From NCBI GenBank assembly GCA_050288085.1, contig JBNKDD010000031.1:1-32072 (forward strand): a stretch of DNA of 32,072 nt. Reading direction: 5' to 3'. The translations under genes and the position numbers were made by a program. Of the stretch, positions 22,049 to 31,348 are shown piece by piece (positions within the stretch are counted from its first letter, which is position 1; each line of letters opens with the position of its first letter). This DNA comes from JBNKDD01 sp050288085. Lineage in GTDB: Bacteria; Chloroflexota; Anaerolineae; Aggregatilineales; UBA3940. The notes beneath the pieces are model-generated. The model was not told where the DNA came from, searched no databases, and saw only the letters and a program-made list of their open reading frames with translations.

Positions 22049-24386
22049 CTTTATCTGCTTTCTTCCCTAATTTCTTGCTCAATTCGTCTGAGGCAACCGG
22101 AAGCGTGAAGAAAAACGAGCTGCCATCTCCAACCTCAGATTCGACCCACATCTTCCCGCCATGCGCCTCAACCAGGCTCTTCGAGATAGGCAGCCCCAGG
22201 CCCGTTCCACCACCAAGTCTGGCCCCTTCATCCGTCTGGGCGAAGGGTTCGAAGATCAGCTCGATGTCCTCTTCTGCAATTCCTGACCCGGTATCCATAA
22301 TACCAAACAACACCCTGTCACCCTGCCATTTAGCGCTAATGGTGATCGTGCCTTCGGTCGTAAACTTGACCGCGTTGGAGGCAAGGTTAAGCAGAATTTG
22401 CTGGATACGCCGCTTGTCGCCAATAATGATCGGCAGGTGCTCGTCAATGTCTTCCAGGATTTCAATCGGCTTGCTATTGAGTAGTGTTTTTGCCGTAGAA
22501 ACCGTGTTATCCATGATGGCCTTTACATCTATCCCCTCTTCGATGAACAGGTTCATCATGCCCGATTGAATCTTGCTGATATCCAGCACATCATTGATCA
22601 GCGATAATAAGTGCCTGGAACTGAAGACAATATCTTCGACCGTTGTTTTCTGCTCCTCGTTCAAAGGGCCGATTATCTCCATGCCCATAATCTGAGAAAA
22701 ATTGATAATGGCATTCAGAGGGGTTCTCAGTTCGTGGCTCATGTTGGCGAGGAACTGGGATTTGAACTGGTTGGTCTCTTCTGCGAGTCGATGGGCCTCT
22801 TTTGCATCTGAGTAAAGCTGTGCATTTCTCACCGCTATGGTGATCTGTTCAGCCAGGGTGGTCAGGATTTCAATGTCTTCATGAGAAAACCGGTTTCTCT
22901 TCTCAGATTGGAGGTCTAATACGCCGATCAGTTTGTCACCGATGAGCATAGGCAAAGCAAGCTCGGATTTGGTAGCGGGCAGATGGGGATTCGGTAGATG
23001 ATCCGATGAGACGGCAACATCATTGATCGCGATGCTGCGTTTTTCTCTACCCGCCTGGGCAACCAGGCTCGGCTTCTCATCGATGTGAAATGAATGAACT
23101 TCAGTCTCTATCGTGTAATTTGCTTTGCCCGAACTGGCAACCATAGAGAGTCTTTGTGTCTCCGCATCATAAAGGAAAACTGTTGCTGAATAAAGGTCAA
23201 AGCCCTCTATGCTCAGGTGTGTGAGCTGTGGCAGGAGACGGTCTGTATCTAACACCGTGGTGACCTGCCGGGAGACATCCGCAGCGACTTTCAGATCGCG
23301 GGTGCGGGCCTTTACCCGTTCTTCAAGGCTCGATATTAAATCCTGCATCCGCTGAGACATCTCATTGAACGCCAGCGCCAATTGACCGATCTCGTTATCA
23401 TTTACGATTTCTGCACGTTGTGATAAATCTCCAGCAGTGATGGATTGCACAGCCGATGAAAGAGCTTCAACGGGCTGGACAACCTGGCGCACAATCAGGA
23501 TGACTAACACTATCGCTACGAAGAAGGCAATAACCGTCGCCACGATGATCACCGTGACCAGATCAGAGGCTAAGGCAGCAGCTTCTCCATAGGGCTGTTC
23601 GGAAATAACAATTATTTCCGCCGTGCCATATTGAGGATCACCGAATAGAATTTTGTCACTGGTGAAGATTACATCGTTCCAATACAACCCCTGCCCCCGC
23701 CCTTGATCGGCTTTCAGATCAAATGTTGGATCTAAGAAGGAAGGATTAGAATAGGCAATGACCTGGCCGGAAGCATTAATCATAAATACTTCCTCATTCT
23801 CTTCAAGCTCCAGGTCGGAAAAGAATTCCCAGATCGATCTGAAACTCAGCACCCCGGCTACGATCATCTCATATTCACCGGTCTGTGAGTTGACCAGGGG
23901 AACAGATATGATCATGATCGGCTCACGGATGACATCAAAGAATTGAACCTGGCTATAATACGTTTCGCCGGTTTCAAGCGGGATTTGCCATTCAGCAATA
24001 TCACTGATGTCATCAAGGCCGATCTGGGTGATAACCGGGCTGCGAGCCAACCGGAGTATTTCCTGCCCGTTAGTATCTAATAAGCTGAAGGCCAGAAAGT
24101 CGGTATCCCGAAATAGCAGGCTATTTAATGCCGCTTCCTGTGCGTCAATGCTGCGCGCCGGTAAGTTCTGAGCCCGGTTGGTAGTCTTGATCTCCGATTC
24201 CCTGGAACGAATGAAGCTCTCAACTTCGGTGCTTACATTCCCGGCCACTTTGCTTTGTGTCGCGATGGCTTCCTGCTCCAGGGTATTAAATCCGATCTGG
24301 GCGATCACCATGCTAACTACCAACAAAGGCAAAATAGCCAGCCCGATAACGATGACGGTTAATTGGGTACGAAGCGATTTAAACAT
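22041..24386 (-). CDS. Sensor histidine kinase: Cache-like, HAMP, GAF, HisKA, HATPase
   Basis: This 781-residue membrane protein has a first transmembrane helix (about 8-30), an extracytoplasmic Cache-like domain (33-275), a second helix (277-300), HAMP (300-352), a short coiled coil, a GAF domain (375-525), HisKA with SHELRTPLN and phosphoacceptor H551 (541-607), and the ATPase domain (650-765) with N671, DTGSGI and the G-rich GGGTGLGLP box. It lies 29 bases after a sugar-binding lipoprotein gene and overlaps a receiver gene. The arrangement suggests that the binding protein presents a sugar to the Cache domain, as in the XylFII-LytS type of three-component system. That link is inference. 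Confidence 0.93.
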   Translation of the reverse strand: MFKSLRTQLTVIVIGLAILPLLVVSMVIAQIGFNTLEQEAIATQSKVAGNVSTEVESFIRSRESEIKTTNRAQNLPARSIDAQEAALNSLLFRDTDFLAFSLLDTNGQEILRLARSPVITQIGLDDISDIAEWQIPLETGETYYSQVQFFDVIREPIMIISVPLVNSQTGEYEMIVAGVLSFRSIWEFFSDLELEENEEVFMINASGQVIAYSNPSFLDPTFDLKADQGRGQGLYWNDVIFTSDKILFGDPQYGTAEIIVISEQPYGEAAALASDLVTVIIVATVIAFFVAIVLVILIVRQVVQPVEALSSAVQSITAGDLSQRAEIVNDNEIGQLALAFNEMSQRMQDLISSLEERVKARTRDLKVAADVSRQVTTVLDTDRLLPQLTHLSIEGFDLYSATVFLYDAETQRLSMVASSGKANYTIETEVHSFHIDEKPSLVAQAGREKRSIAINDVAVSSDHLPNPHLPATKSELALPMLIGDKLIGVLDLQSEKRNRFSHEDIEILTTLAEQITIAVRNAQLYSDAKEAHRLAEETNQFKSQFLANMSHELRTPLNAIINFSQIMGMEIIGPLNEEQKTTVEDIVFSSRHLLSLINDVLDISKIQSGMMNLFIEEGIDVKAIMDNTVSTAKTLLNSKPIEILEDIDEHLPIIIGDKRRIQQILLNLASNAVKFTTEGTITISAKWQGDRVLFGIMDTGSGIAEEDIELIFEPFAQTDEGARLGGGTGLGLPISKSLVEAHGGKMWVESEVGDGSSFFFTLPVASDELSKKLGKKADKDA

Positions 24387-24415
24387 CTTCTTTCCAACTT
24401 ACTATTCCATGCCCG

Positions 24416-25456
24416 TCACTGCGAACAGTTATCTAAAGACATCTTATCCATGACATCCCGGTAGTTTTCCGGGGTCACAATCGTGGTCGGAGCGAAGGTT
24501 TCTTTAGGCGGTTCTATGCCATTGACAACCGCATCATATAACACCTGCGCAGCAATCTGACCGACATCCAGACCGGAGATGAACAGCGCCGCCTTGAATC
24601 CGGTAGCCTGACCGGAAGCCCACGGCTTGCAGGCTTCATAAGCCCCCAGGCCCACCCCAATGATATTCTCCGGGCTGACCCCGGCAGCATCCAGGGCATT
24701 CAAGCTTCCCAGAACCCCCTCATCATTGCAGCCAACCACCACCCAATTAGTGATGTCAGGATGAGCACCAATCACCGGCCCAGCCGCATTTTGTGCCGCT
24801 CGCATCGTACCATCATAGTCAACGAGCAAAATCTGCTCTTTGGAAACACCGGCAGCAATGATAGCAATCTTTTCGGCATCTGTCCGGTCGTTGCAAACCG
24901 AGAGTGTCAGGTTTTCGATGGACAGCACCCCCACCGCCTTATTGGCATCATAAAGCCAGCCACTCGCCATGAGCATCTCGGCAGCCGCCTCACCGACCTT
25001 TGCCCCCATATCCGAGCCGTTAAAACCCACGAAGGGAAGCGGGTTTCCATTTGCATCGACGATGTTATCATCGGTGGCGATCAGCACCACGTTGGCCTCT
25101 GAGGCTGCCTGGGCAATACCTGGGCCGATAGACTGATCGGGTACGGTGATCGCGATCCCATCAGCACCGGCTGAAATCGCATCTTCCACCAGCCGGAGAC
25201 TGAGTCTGGCATCCAACTGGGTATCAAAAGCCCAGGCCTCTATGCCATACGCTTCAGCCGTATTGACAAAAGATGCCTGCAGGTCGATGAAATACTGCTG
25301 ATCGGCACTCTTGTTGATCCCCACAAACAGCAGTTCCCCGTCGTTAGCCTCGACCGATTCTCCTTCGGGCGGTTCTTCCGAAGACTGCACAGTCCCGATA
25401 CGACAGGCACTTACCAGGATCAACACCAGTAACGGCACACATAACTTTTTAGCCAT
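24416..25456 (-). CDS. Sugar-binding lipoprotein next to a histidine kinase (probable sensory binding protein)
   Basis: This 346-residue periplasmic-binding-protein 4 family member has a signal peptide and lipobox LVSAC, and a mature part that begins after an E/S/P-rich linker. It is very similar to the transporter binding protein at 31349-32072, sharing IATDD, PFVGFNG, NDRTDAEK, NWVV, CNDEGVLG, VGLGAYEACKPWA, AALFISGLDVG and FAPTTIV. Some features recall L-arabinose- or xylose-binding proteins. No permease is adjacent; a kinase follows by 29 bases, so sensing rather than transport is likely. It may also share the importer at 28542-31267. Confidence 0.92.
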   Translation of the reverse strand: MAKKLCVPLLVLILVSACRIGTVQSSEEPPEGESVEANDGELLFVGINKSADQQYFIDLQASFVNTAEAYGIEAWAFDTQLDARLSLRLVEDAISAGADGIAITVPDQSIGPGIAQAASEANVVLIATDDNIVDANGNPLPFVGFNGSDMGAKVGEAAAEMLMASGWLYDANKAVGVLSIENLTLSVCNDRTDAEKIAIIAAGVSKEQILLVDYDGTMRAAQNAAGPVIGAHPDITNWVVVGCNDEGVLGSLNALDAAGVSPENIIGVGLGAYEACKPWASGQATGFKAALFISGLDVGQIAAQVLYDAVVNGIEPPKETFAPTTIVTPENYRDVMDKMSLDNCSQ

Positions 25457-25604
25457 CGCATTTATACCCCTTCGTTTTACGTCTGGCGGGATTCCCTGAC
25501 TGGCTGCACAACATGCCAGGGAAGCTGCCTGTAATCTCAGGGTAAAGGTAACTTAAAGAAGATGTACCTATCTTTTGGGATAGGATGAGCGGGGAAAACA
25601 GAAA

Positions 25605-26234
25605 TCATATCCAGTTTCTCTTGGCCGCCAGTACCAGGGCCTCAGAGCGCGTCCGGACATCTAATTTCTCTAAGATATTGGCCGTATGAAACTTAACGGT
25701 GGATTTGCTGATACCCAGTTCAAGCGCGATCTCTGCATTACTCAATCCCTGGGCAATCCGCGCGAGCGTCTCAAGCTCTCGCGGCGTGAGGTTTGATTTG
25801 GAGGATTCATCCGAATCAAGGATAGCCTTCAAGGCTTCGGCGGAAAGAACATGCCCTCCCTGGTGAATGGTATATATTGAACTGATCAGTTCTTCAAACA
25901 TCACATCTTTGACAATGTAACCTTTGGCACCACTCTCCAGCATATCCCGGATCAGCTCGCCGTCCCAATAGCTGGACAGGGCAACAACGATGGCGTCAGG
26001 ATAGGCTTCCAGGAGGTTTTTGGTTACTTCGGTTCCATGAATCAGCGGCATCTTAACGTCGACCAGCACAACATCGGGTTGTAAACGGCGATAGAGATCA
26101 ACCACGACTCTCCCATCAACTTCCTGGCCGACGAGGGAAATATCTTCAACAGTACTCAGTAAATTGTTGACCATCTGATGGACGCGCAAATCGTCATCAA
26201 TAAGTAATACTCGGAGCACGGGGGGGTGGATCAT
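25605..26234 (-). CDS. NarL/FixJ-family response regulator (receiver + LuxR-type HTH)
   Basis: This 209-residue protein has a receiver domain (D13, D14, D15, phosphoacceptor D59 in LVDVKMP, K109) followed by a LuxR-type helix-turn-helix: LTPRELETLARIAQGLSNAEIALELGISKSTVKFHTANILEKLDV. It lies upstream of the sensory binding protein, kinase and receiver genes, all on the minus strand, with a 148-base gap containing a short stem-loop (25567-25584). It is the probable output of the kinase. A plausible promoter lies at 26278-26306. Confidence 0.95.
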   Translation of the reverse strand: MIHPPVLRVLLIDDDLRVHQMVNNLLSTVEDISLVGQEVDGRVVVDLYRRLQPDVVLVDVKMPLIHGTEVTKNLLEAYPDAIVVALSSYWDGELIRDMLESGAKGYIVKDVMFEELISSIYTIHQGGHVLSAEALKAILDSDESSKSNLTPRELETLARIAQGLSNAEIALELGISKSTVKFHTANILEKLDVRTRSEALVLAAKRNWI

Positions 26235-26277
26235 TCAGTATACAGCCTGCCTCAGAATATTGCCGTTGTGTTAGCGT

Positions 26278-26306
26278 ATTTTAAGAGATTGAGCATGCAG
26301 TTACAA
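26278..26306 (-). promoter_or_regulatory. Sigma70-type promoter of the response-regulator/sensor genes
   Basis: On the minus strand, TTGTAA (26306-26301) and TAAAAT (26283-26278) are separated by exactly 17 bases, about 45 bases upstream of the regulator ATG. The -10 matches five of six consensus bases and the -35 four of six. Confidence 0.5.
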
Positions 26307-26365
26307 GCGAATGCCCAATAATAATGAAGGGGGCCAATCGACCGGACAGCTTGCATACCAACAAA

Positions 26366-26386
26366 TACCCACCAGAAAGGTGGGTA
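26366..26386 (-). terminator. Terminator of the second sugar ABC operon
   Basis: TACCCACC and GGTGGGTA form a perfect 8-bp stem with a five-base loop, followed on the minus strand by TTTGTTGG. It lies 34 bases after the stop of the URO-D-like gene. The U-tract is short, so it may be partly leaky into the downstream regulator. Confidence 0.7.
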
Positions 26387-26419
26387 GATCACAGATTATA
26401 CGGGATGTTTTTACGGATA

Positions 26420-27574
26420 CTACCGCAGCTTAAGCAGGTTCTTTTTCCTGAGCTCCATTCTCCTGGCCCTGATACGATCAACGTCAATCGGATAGGTGCC
26501 ATACTCATGAACCGTGCTGTACATTTTTGCAGCATTTTCCACCGGGACGGCATCGTGAACCTCGCTCGATGAGCCGATGAAGATTCCACCTTGAGGTCCA
26601 ATCTTTTCGATCAGTTCCAGGGTTTCGTCTTCCACATCCCCCAGAGTGCCATGCGGCAAAGTATGGATGCAGCAAACATTTCCGAACAGCATCTTATTCG
26701 GATATTGTTCCCTGATCTCGAAAATATCATTGCAGTTGTTCCGCTCGATGGGATTCAGGCCATCGGCTTCCAGTTCCTCAAAGATCAATGGGAGGAAGTT
26801 TCCATATCGACCATCGGTATGGTAGAGGAACTTATACCCCTTCTCCTTGATGGGTTGGGTGATCCACTTCCAACGCGGTAGACCTTCCTTGCGGACAAAT
26901 TTCGGATTGAAAATAGGGCCGGTCGTGCCTGAGATATCCTCACCCATAAACAGCAGGGGAACATTCGTGACCTCGGCAAAAGCTCTGGCGATATGAGCCG
27001 AGAACATGCCCGTGCAATCCATGATATGCGATACCAGTTCAGGCGCATCATAGATGCCAAACATGAACAGTTCCATATCCATAAAGGTATAGGCATCGGT
27101 CAAGGGGCCTTCCACTGCCCCGATCATAACCACATCGTGTTCGCTCAAAACTTCCTGGATATGCCGGATGCTGGGCTGATACCAGGCTTTCACCTCTTCA
27201 TAGTCCGGCATTTGCGGCATGTGTTTTTCGAGTTCTTTGAGCGTCTTGAACGGGCGCTTCGAAATCCAGGCTGTACCCCCAGCCTGACTCACCCCCCAAC
27301 CCTCAGGATCTACCCCGAAAAATCGTATCCAGTTGACGATCTTGGTACCCATCCAGTGTTCAGCCGGGTCGTAGACAAAACGGGTCACGTCCACGCCGAT
27401 GTTTTTCCACGCCTTCCCATTGACGTGAATCAGCTCCTCGAAGCTGTATTGGCGGGATTCATCGTACCCCCCATATTGCTTGAGAATATGGCGGTTGTCT
27501 AGAAAATCGTAGGTCAGGATGCGGTCGGTTTCTTCCCAGTGGATAGCTTTGGTGAAGCGTTCCAGGTTATTCAT
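26420..27574 (-). CDS. Uroporphyrinogen decarboxylase-superfamily protein (sugar-operon type, unknown substrate)
   Basis: I chose the ATG at 27574 (MNNLERFTKAI, 384 residues), because it overlaps the stop of the preceding gene as TAATG; a longer frame to 27637 is less likely. The protein has the URO-D barrel pattern with FMGEDISG, YHTDGRYGNFLP, ADGLNPIERNNCNDIFEI, LFGNVC and GGIFIGSSSEVHDAVPVENA. It lacks the HxC...C zinc set of MtaA/MtbA corrinoid methyltransferases. Such proteins are frequently linked to carbohydrate transporters; their reaction is not established to my knowledge. Haem synthesis is unlikely in this operon. Confidence 0.82.
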   Translation of the reverse strand: MNNLERFTKAIHWEETDRILTYDFLDNRHILKQYGGYDESRQYSFEELIHVNGKAWKNIGVDVTRFVYDPAEHWMGTKIVNWIRFFGVDPEGWGVSQAGGTAWISKRPFKTLKELEKHMPQMPDYEEVKAWYQPSIRHIQEVLSEHDVVMIGAVEGPLTDAYTFMDMELFMFGIYDAPELVSHIMDCTGMFSAHIARAFAEVTNVPLLFMGEDISGTTGPIFNPKFVRKEGLPRWKWITQPIKEKGYKFLYHTDGRYGNFLPLIFEELEADGLNPIERNNCNDIFEIREQYPNKMLFGNVCCIHTLPHGTLGDVEDETLELIEKIGPQGGIFIGSSSEVHDAVPVENAAKMYSTVHEYGTYPIDVDRIRARRMELRKKNLLKLR

Positions 27575-28539
27575 TAGCTGCAACCTTTCAAAGGGACATC
27601 GCCGGTACCAAGTTGTACCGTTAATGTCCAGGAACACGTCTCGCCCGGTTCGGCGATGGTGACCTGGCTCTTCTCTCTGGCAATCGATAGGCTGTCATAG
27701 AAGCCGGTGGTGGGTTCCGGCGTCGCAACGGAGGTGTGATTCAAAGCCCCTTCATCTACCCAGAGGCCAAAATAGTGAACCTCCCTAGATGACCATGCCA
27801 TTCGCAGCCAATCCAGGGATGGCTGGCGGATCAAGGCCACCCAATCGATCCGGTCATCGGGCAAACAGAAGAACTTTCTGGCCCGGTTGAGCGTCGATGG
27901 CCCAACCTGATCCAGGCGGAATGAGTCCCCATTTGGATCGACCGCTTCCGGCCAGCCGAACGCCGTTTCCGGCGTTCCCCACCCCCATTCCGCAGGGATG
28001 GTATTGCACACCCGGCTGATGTGTGAGGGCAGGAGAATTTGCGCGGACTCCCCACAGTCAAACTGGGGATGCGCCGCCCAGATGTACGGCATACTCTCCT
28101 GCCCGGTGTTCACTAACCGATAATGCAGATGCAAAACATCCGGTTCGGAATACGACAGGGTGCGGGTTAGACAGTAAGGGAGCGCTTTTCCCTCCACCGT
28201 CAGCGTGATCTGATCCTCACCGGACGGCTCAACCGACCAGGGGAGAGTCCATACTTCGCCGTGATCTGGAAGATCAGCGCCATGATGTTCACAGGCGACG
28301 ATAGTAGGGAACATCTCGTCCCAACCGCTCATATCTTGATCGACAAAAGATGCGCCATATGAGACCGGTTGAAAAGGTCGCTGATCAGGCCCGACCAGCC
28401 ACTCCCTTTGATTCCGCTTATCCATCAGCGAGACCAGTTTTGCCCCCATCTCAGGGACAACAACCGTCTTCAGGATTTCATTTTCCAGCACCAGGGCGTT
28501 CACCTGGTGCCAGGTAGTCCGGTATACAGCAGCTTCCAT
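27574..28539 (-). CDS. Aldose 1-epimerase/mutarotase-like protein
   Basis: This 321-residue protein has the galactose-mutarotase-like beta-sandwich pattern: ENEILKTVVVPEMGAKLVSL near the start, GWDEMFPTI, HGEVWTLPW, LTRTLSY and IWAAHPQFDC, followed by a terminal sandwich strand region. The paired histidines in CEHHGADLPDHGEV and the later AAHPQF are the likely sugar-binding positions. It starts two bases after the permease stop and overlaps the URO-D-like start by one base. It probably interconverts anomers of, or otherwise acts on, the imported sugar. Confidence 0.85.
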   Translation of the reverse strand: MEAAVYRTTWHQVNALVLENEILKTVVVPEMGAKLVSLMDKRNQREWLVGPDQRPFQPVSYGASFVDQDMSGWDEMFPTIVACEHHGADLPDHGEVWTLPWSVEPSGEDQITLTVEGKALPYCLTRTLSYSEPDVLHLHYRLVNTGQESMPYIWAAHPQFDCGESAQILLPSHISRVCNTIPAEWGWGTPETAFGWPEAVDPNGDSFRLDQVGPSTLNRARKFFCLPDDRIDWVALIRQPSLDWLRMAWSSREVHYFGLWVDEGALNHTSVATPEPTTGFYDSLSIAREKSQVTIAEPGETCSWTLTVQLGTGDVPLKGCS

Positions 28540-28541
28540 CT

Positions 28542-29696
28542 TTAAGATTGCTGAGCAATCGCCCGCGCGCGGGTCTTTTCTTCATTGGCCTGCCGCCACT
28601 GTGAGATGGCTACTGCACCGACCAGCAGCAAACCCAATGCAACACGTTGAATAAAGGTGTTGAAGCCAAGCAGGTTCATGCCGTTGTTCAGCACCCCGAC
28701 CAGGATCACCGCCAGAAATGTGCCGATAGTCGTTCCTTTTCCTCCGGCGGTCGCGGCACCGCCTAAGAAGACCGCCGTGATAGCTTGTAATTCCAGTCCA
28801 ACACCATTGATCGGATTGCCGGAGGTGGTTCTGGCAGTCAGGAGCACACCGGCCAACCCTGCGACACCGCCGGACAGCGAGTACATAAACACCCGGACTC
28901 GCGAGAGATTAATACCGGCGAGGCGAGCGGCTGTTTCATTGCCGCCGATGGCATAGATCGCCCGGCCAAAATCCGTATAGGCCATCAGGATGTGGAAGAT
29001 AATCGCTACGAAAACGAGAATGACTGTCAAAACGGGGACACCCGTCCATTCGGAGCCGTTCAATTCAGGGATAGGTAGGCCGGTGAATAACCGCCCACGA
29101 GCCAGCCAGGTGAATTCCGGTTGAGTCAGCACGCCGATGGGTTTACCATCCGGCGCTAACAGGAAGGCAAGACCGGCAAAAGCGGCCAGTGTACCCAGCG
29201 TAGCGATGATCGGGTTTACCCGCAGCACGGTCACGATCAGGCCATTCACAGCACCGGCAATCATCCCGGCGATGATCCCCGCGATCACGGCGACGAACAC
29301 GCTCCCCGATGGGATCAGCGCGAAGGAGCCAACCGTCCCGACCCCGACCAATACCGAGGCGGCCACGACCGAACCGATAGACGCAACCGAGCCAACCGAG
29401 ATATCAAGGCCACCCGAAACGATGACCACCGTTTCCCCAATAGCCAGCAGCCCCACGATCACGATGGCCTGCGCGAGGCTGTTCATCAGGTTTTGCCAGG
29501 AGAAGAGCTTATCGCCTCCCGATAGGCCGAACCAGCCACTGACCACCGTGATCAGAAATACCAGTACAACCAGGGCAAATAACAGCGATAGATTATCAGC
29601 CCCGATAAAGTTAATAACGCGGCGGAAGGCCGTGCCGTTTGTTGTCCGAGCTGCCCTTTGCGCAGTTTCTTGTGATGCCTGTTCAACACTCATCAT
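28542..29696 (-). CDS. Sugar ABC transporter permease (RbsC/XylH family, CUT2)
   Basis: This 384-residue protein has eight to ten hydrophobic segments and the CUT2 motifs GGLDISVGSVASIG, AIGGNETAARLAGI and TAVFLGGAATAGGKG. It starts at one of two adjacent ATGs (29696 or 29693) after AAGGGA and follows the ATPase gene by 11 bases. It is the only permease of this operon, so the pore is probably a homodimer, unlike the first ABC system with two different permeases. Confidence 0.92.
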   Translation of the reverse strand: MMSVEQASQETAQRAARTTNGTAFRRVINFIGADNLSLLFALVVLVFLITVVSGWFGLSGGDKLFSWQNLMNSLAQAIVIVGLLAIGETVVIVSGGLDISVGSVASIGSVVAASVLVGVGTVGSFALIPSGSVFVAVIAGIIAGMIAGAVNGLIVTVLRVNPIIATLGTLAAFAGLAFLLAPDGKPIGVLTQPEFTWLARGRLFTGLPIPELNGSEWTGVPVLTVILVFVAIIFHILMAYTDFGRAIYAIGGNETAARLAGINLSRVRVFMYSLSGGVAGLAGVLLTARTTSGNPINGVGLELQAITAVFLGGAATAGGKGTTIGTFLAVILVGVLNNGMNLLGFNTFIQRVALGLLLVGAVAISQWRQANEEKTRARAIAQQS

Positions 29697-29707
29697 ATGA
29701 TTCCCTT

Positions 29708-31267
29708 CTAGTTCGTTTCCGCAGGTTCTGAATCGGCAGCCGACAGGTTATCGACCATTGCCAGTTCCAGAACATGTTCTTCAGTAGCGCTTTCCCCGGA
29801 GAGTTCCCCGGTGATGCGGCCATTCTGCATAACGTAGATCCGGTCTGAAAGCCCCAGAATCTCCGGCAGTTCGGAGCTGATCAAAATAATGGCAATGCCT
29901 TGATCGGCAAGCTCATCGATCAGGCTGTAAATCTCAGCCTTCGCCCCGACATCAATACCTCGCGTGGGTTCATCAAGGATCAAGACTCTGGGCTTAACGG
30001 CCAGCCACCGGGCAAGAACCACTTTTTGCTGGTTACCCCCGGAGAGTTTCCCGACTTCCTGGTCAACGGAGGGGGTCTGGACGCGCAGCTTTTCCACAAA
30101 TCCGGTGACAACTTCCCGCTCAAGGCGTGTGCGGATAAAATGAAATTGGCATAACTGTTTCAGGATCGCCATCGAAGCGTTTTCGAGAACACTGCGGATC
30201 AACACCAGGCCCTCTTGTTTCCGGTCTTCTGGGGCAAATCCAATGCCTTTAGCAATCGCTTCGTCAGGCCGACGGATGTTGACTTCCTCACCACCTAATA
30301 CGATCTGCCCGCTGTCTTTGCGATATTCCCCAAAGATAACCTTGGCAAGTTCCGTCCGACCGGCTCCGACCAGACCAGCAAAGCCAACGATCTCCCCGGC
30401 ATTGACATAAAAGTTGACATCGCGGTGCCAGTTGCTGTTCAGGTTCTTGACCTCAAGCATCCTATCTTGAGTTTCTATGGCCTGCCGATGGAAGACATCA
30501 GCCAGTTCCCGGCCCACCATCAGGTGGACAATCTCATTTTCGGACAATACATCGATCGGCTGAACGGCTACCAGTTCACCATCTCTCAGGATGGCAACAC
30601 GGTCACAGAGTCGTCTGATCTCGTTGAGGCGGTGTGAAACATAAATAATCGCCACGCCTTCATCACGCAACCGGCGAACCAGGGAGAAGAGTTGATCCAC
30701 TTCTTCATCGGTCAATGATGAGGTCGGCTCATCCAGCGCCAGAACACGCACTCCCGATTTGAGAGCACGCATAATTTCTACCAGTTGTTTCTGGGCAGAT
30801 GATAATTCATACCCCATCAAATCTATGGGCAGCACATTCTCAAAGCCATATTCTGAAAGGCTCTCGCTGACCAGTTCCTTTAATTGAGAACGGTGAATAA
30901 AACCAAACCGTTTAGGCAGCTCACCGACCCAGATATTTTCCGGCACATCAACCCAGGGAATGATCTCCGGCTCCTGGTAGATCACCCTGATCCCGGCCTT
31001 ATGAGCACTGCTGGGATTAGGGAAGTTCATTCCCTGACCATTCAGAGTGATTGTGCCTGAATCAGGTTGATAGTCCCCATTGAGAATTTTGAGCAGCGTT
31101 GATTTACCGGCACCATTCTCGCCGATAAATGCAAGAATCTCCCCAGAGTTAATATCTAGCGAGACATCGTTGAGGGCCTGGACATTCGGAAACGCTTTAC
31201 TGATATGGGATATTTCAAGCGTTTTTGTCGCCTCAGCAGCCATTTCTATGGCATCTGCTTGAACCAT
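29708..31267 (-). CDS. Sugar ABC transporter ATP-binding protein (RbsA/XylG type)
   Basis: This protein carries tandem ABC cassettes: GENGAGKST, LSSAQKQ and LALDEPTSSL in the first; GLVGAGRTE, LSGGNQQK and LILDEPTRGID in the second. I chose the ATG at 31267 (519 residues), with AAGGGAG upstream; a longer frame to 31318 would read through the intergenic stem-loop. It energises the permease at 28542-29696 with the binding protein at 31349-32072. Confidence 0.93.
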   Translation of the reverse strand: MVQADAIEMAAEATKTLEISHISKAFPNVQALNDVSLDINSGEILAFIGENGAGKSTLLKILNGDYQPDSGTITLNGQGMNFPNPSSAHKAGIRVIYQEPEIIPWVDVPENIWVGELPKRFGFIHRSQLKELVSESLSEYGFENVLPIDLMGYELSSAQKQLVEIMRALKSGVRVLALDEPTSSLTDEEVDQLFSLVRRLRDEGVAIIYVSHRLNEIRRLCDRVAILRDGELVAVQPIDVLSENEIVHLMVGRELADVFHRQAIETQDRMLEVKNLNSNWHRDVNFYVNAGEIVGFAGLVGAGRTELAKVIFGEYRKDSGQIVLGGEEVNIRRPDEAIAKGIGFAPEDRKQEGLVLIRSVLENASMAILKQLCQFHFIRTRLEREVVTGFVEKLRVQTPSVDQEVGKLSGGNQQKVVLARWLAVKPRVLILDEPTRGIDVGAKAEIYSLIDELADQGIAIILISSELPEILGLSDRIYVMQNGRITGELSGESATEEHVLELAMVDNLSAADSEPAETN

Positions 31268-31303
31268 AATTCGATACTCCCTTCTAAGGGATGAGGAGGT
31301 TGA

Positions 31304-31329
31304 GGGACAAGATTTCAAAATCTTGTCCC
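31304..31329 (-). promoter_or_regulatory. Perfect stem-loop between binding protein and ABC ATPase
   Basis: GGGACAAGATTT (31304-31315) is fully complementary to AAATCTTGTCCC (31318-31329), leaving a loop of two to four bases. It lies 19 bases after the binding-protein stop. It mirrors the element at 8449-8480 in the other ABC operon and probably adjusts the ratio of binding protein to membrane components. Confidence 0.6.
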
Positions 31330-31348
31330 CCAGCCGTTATCTCAGAAA

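Noticed and set aside
26420..27574. HemE (haem biosynthesis) assignment for the URO-D-like gene
   Set aside because: The sequence has the sugar-operon type motifs and context, and no other tetrapyrrole gene is near.
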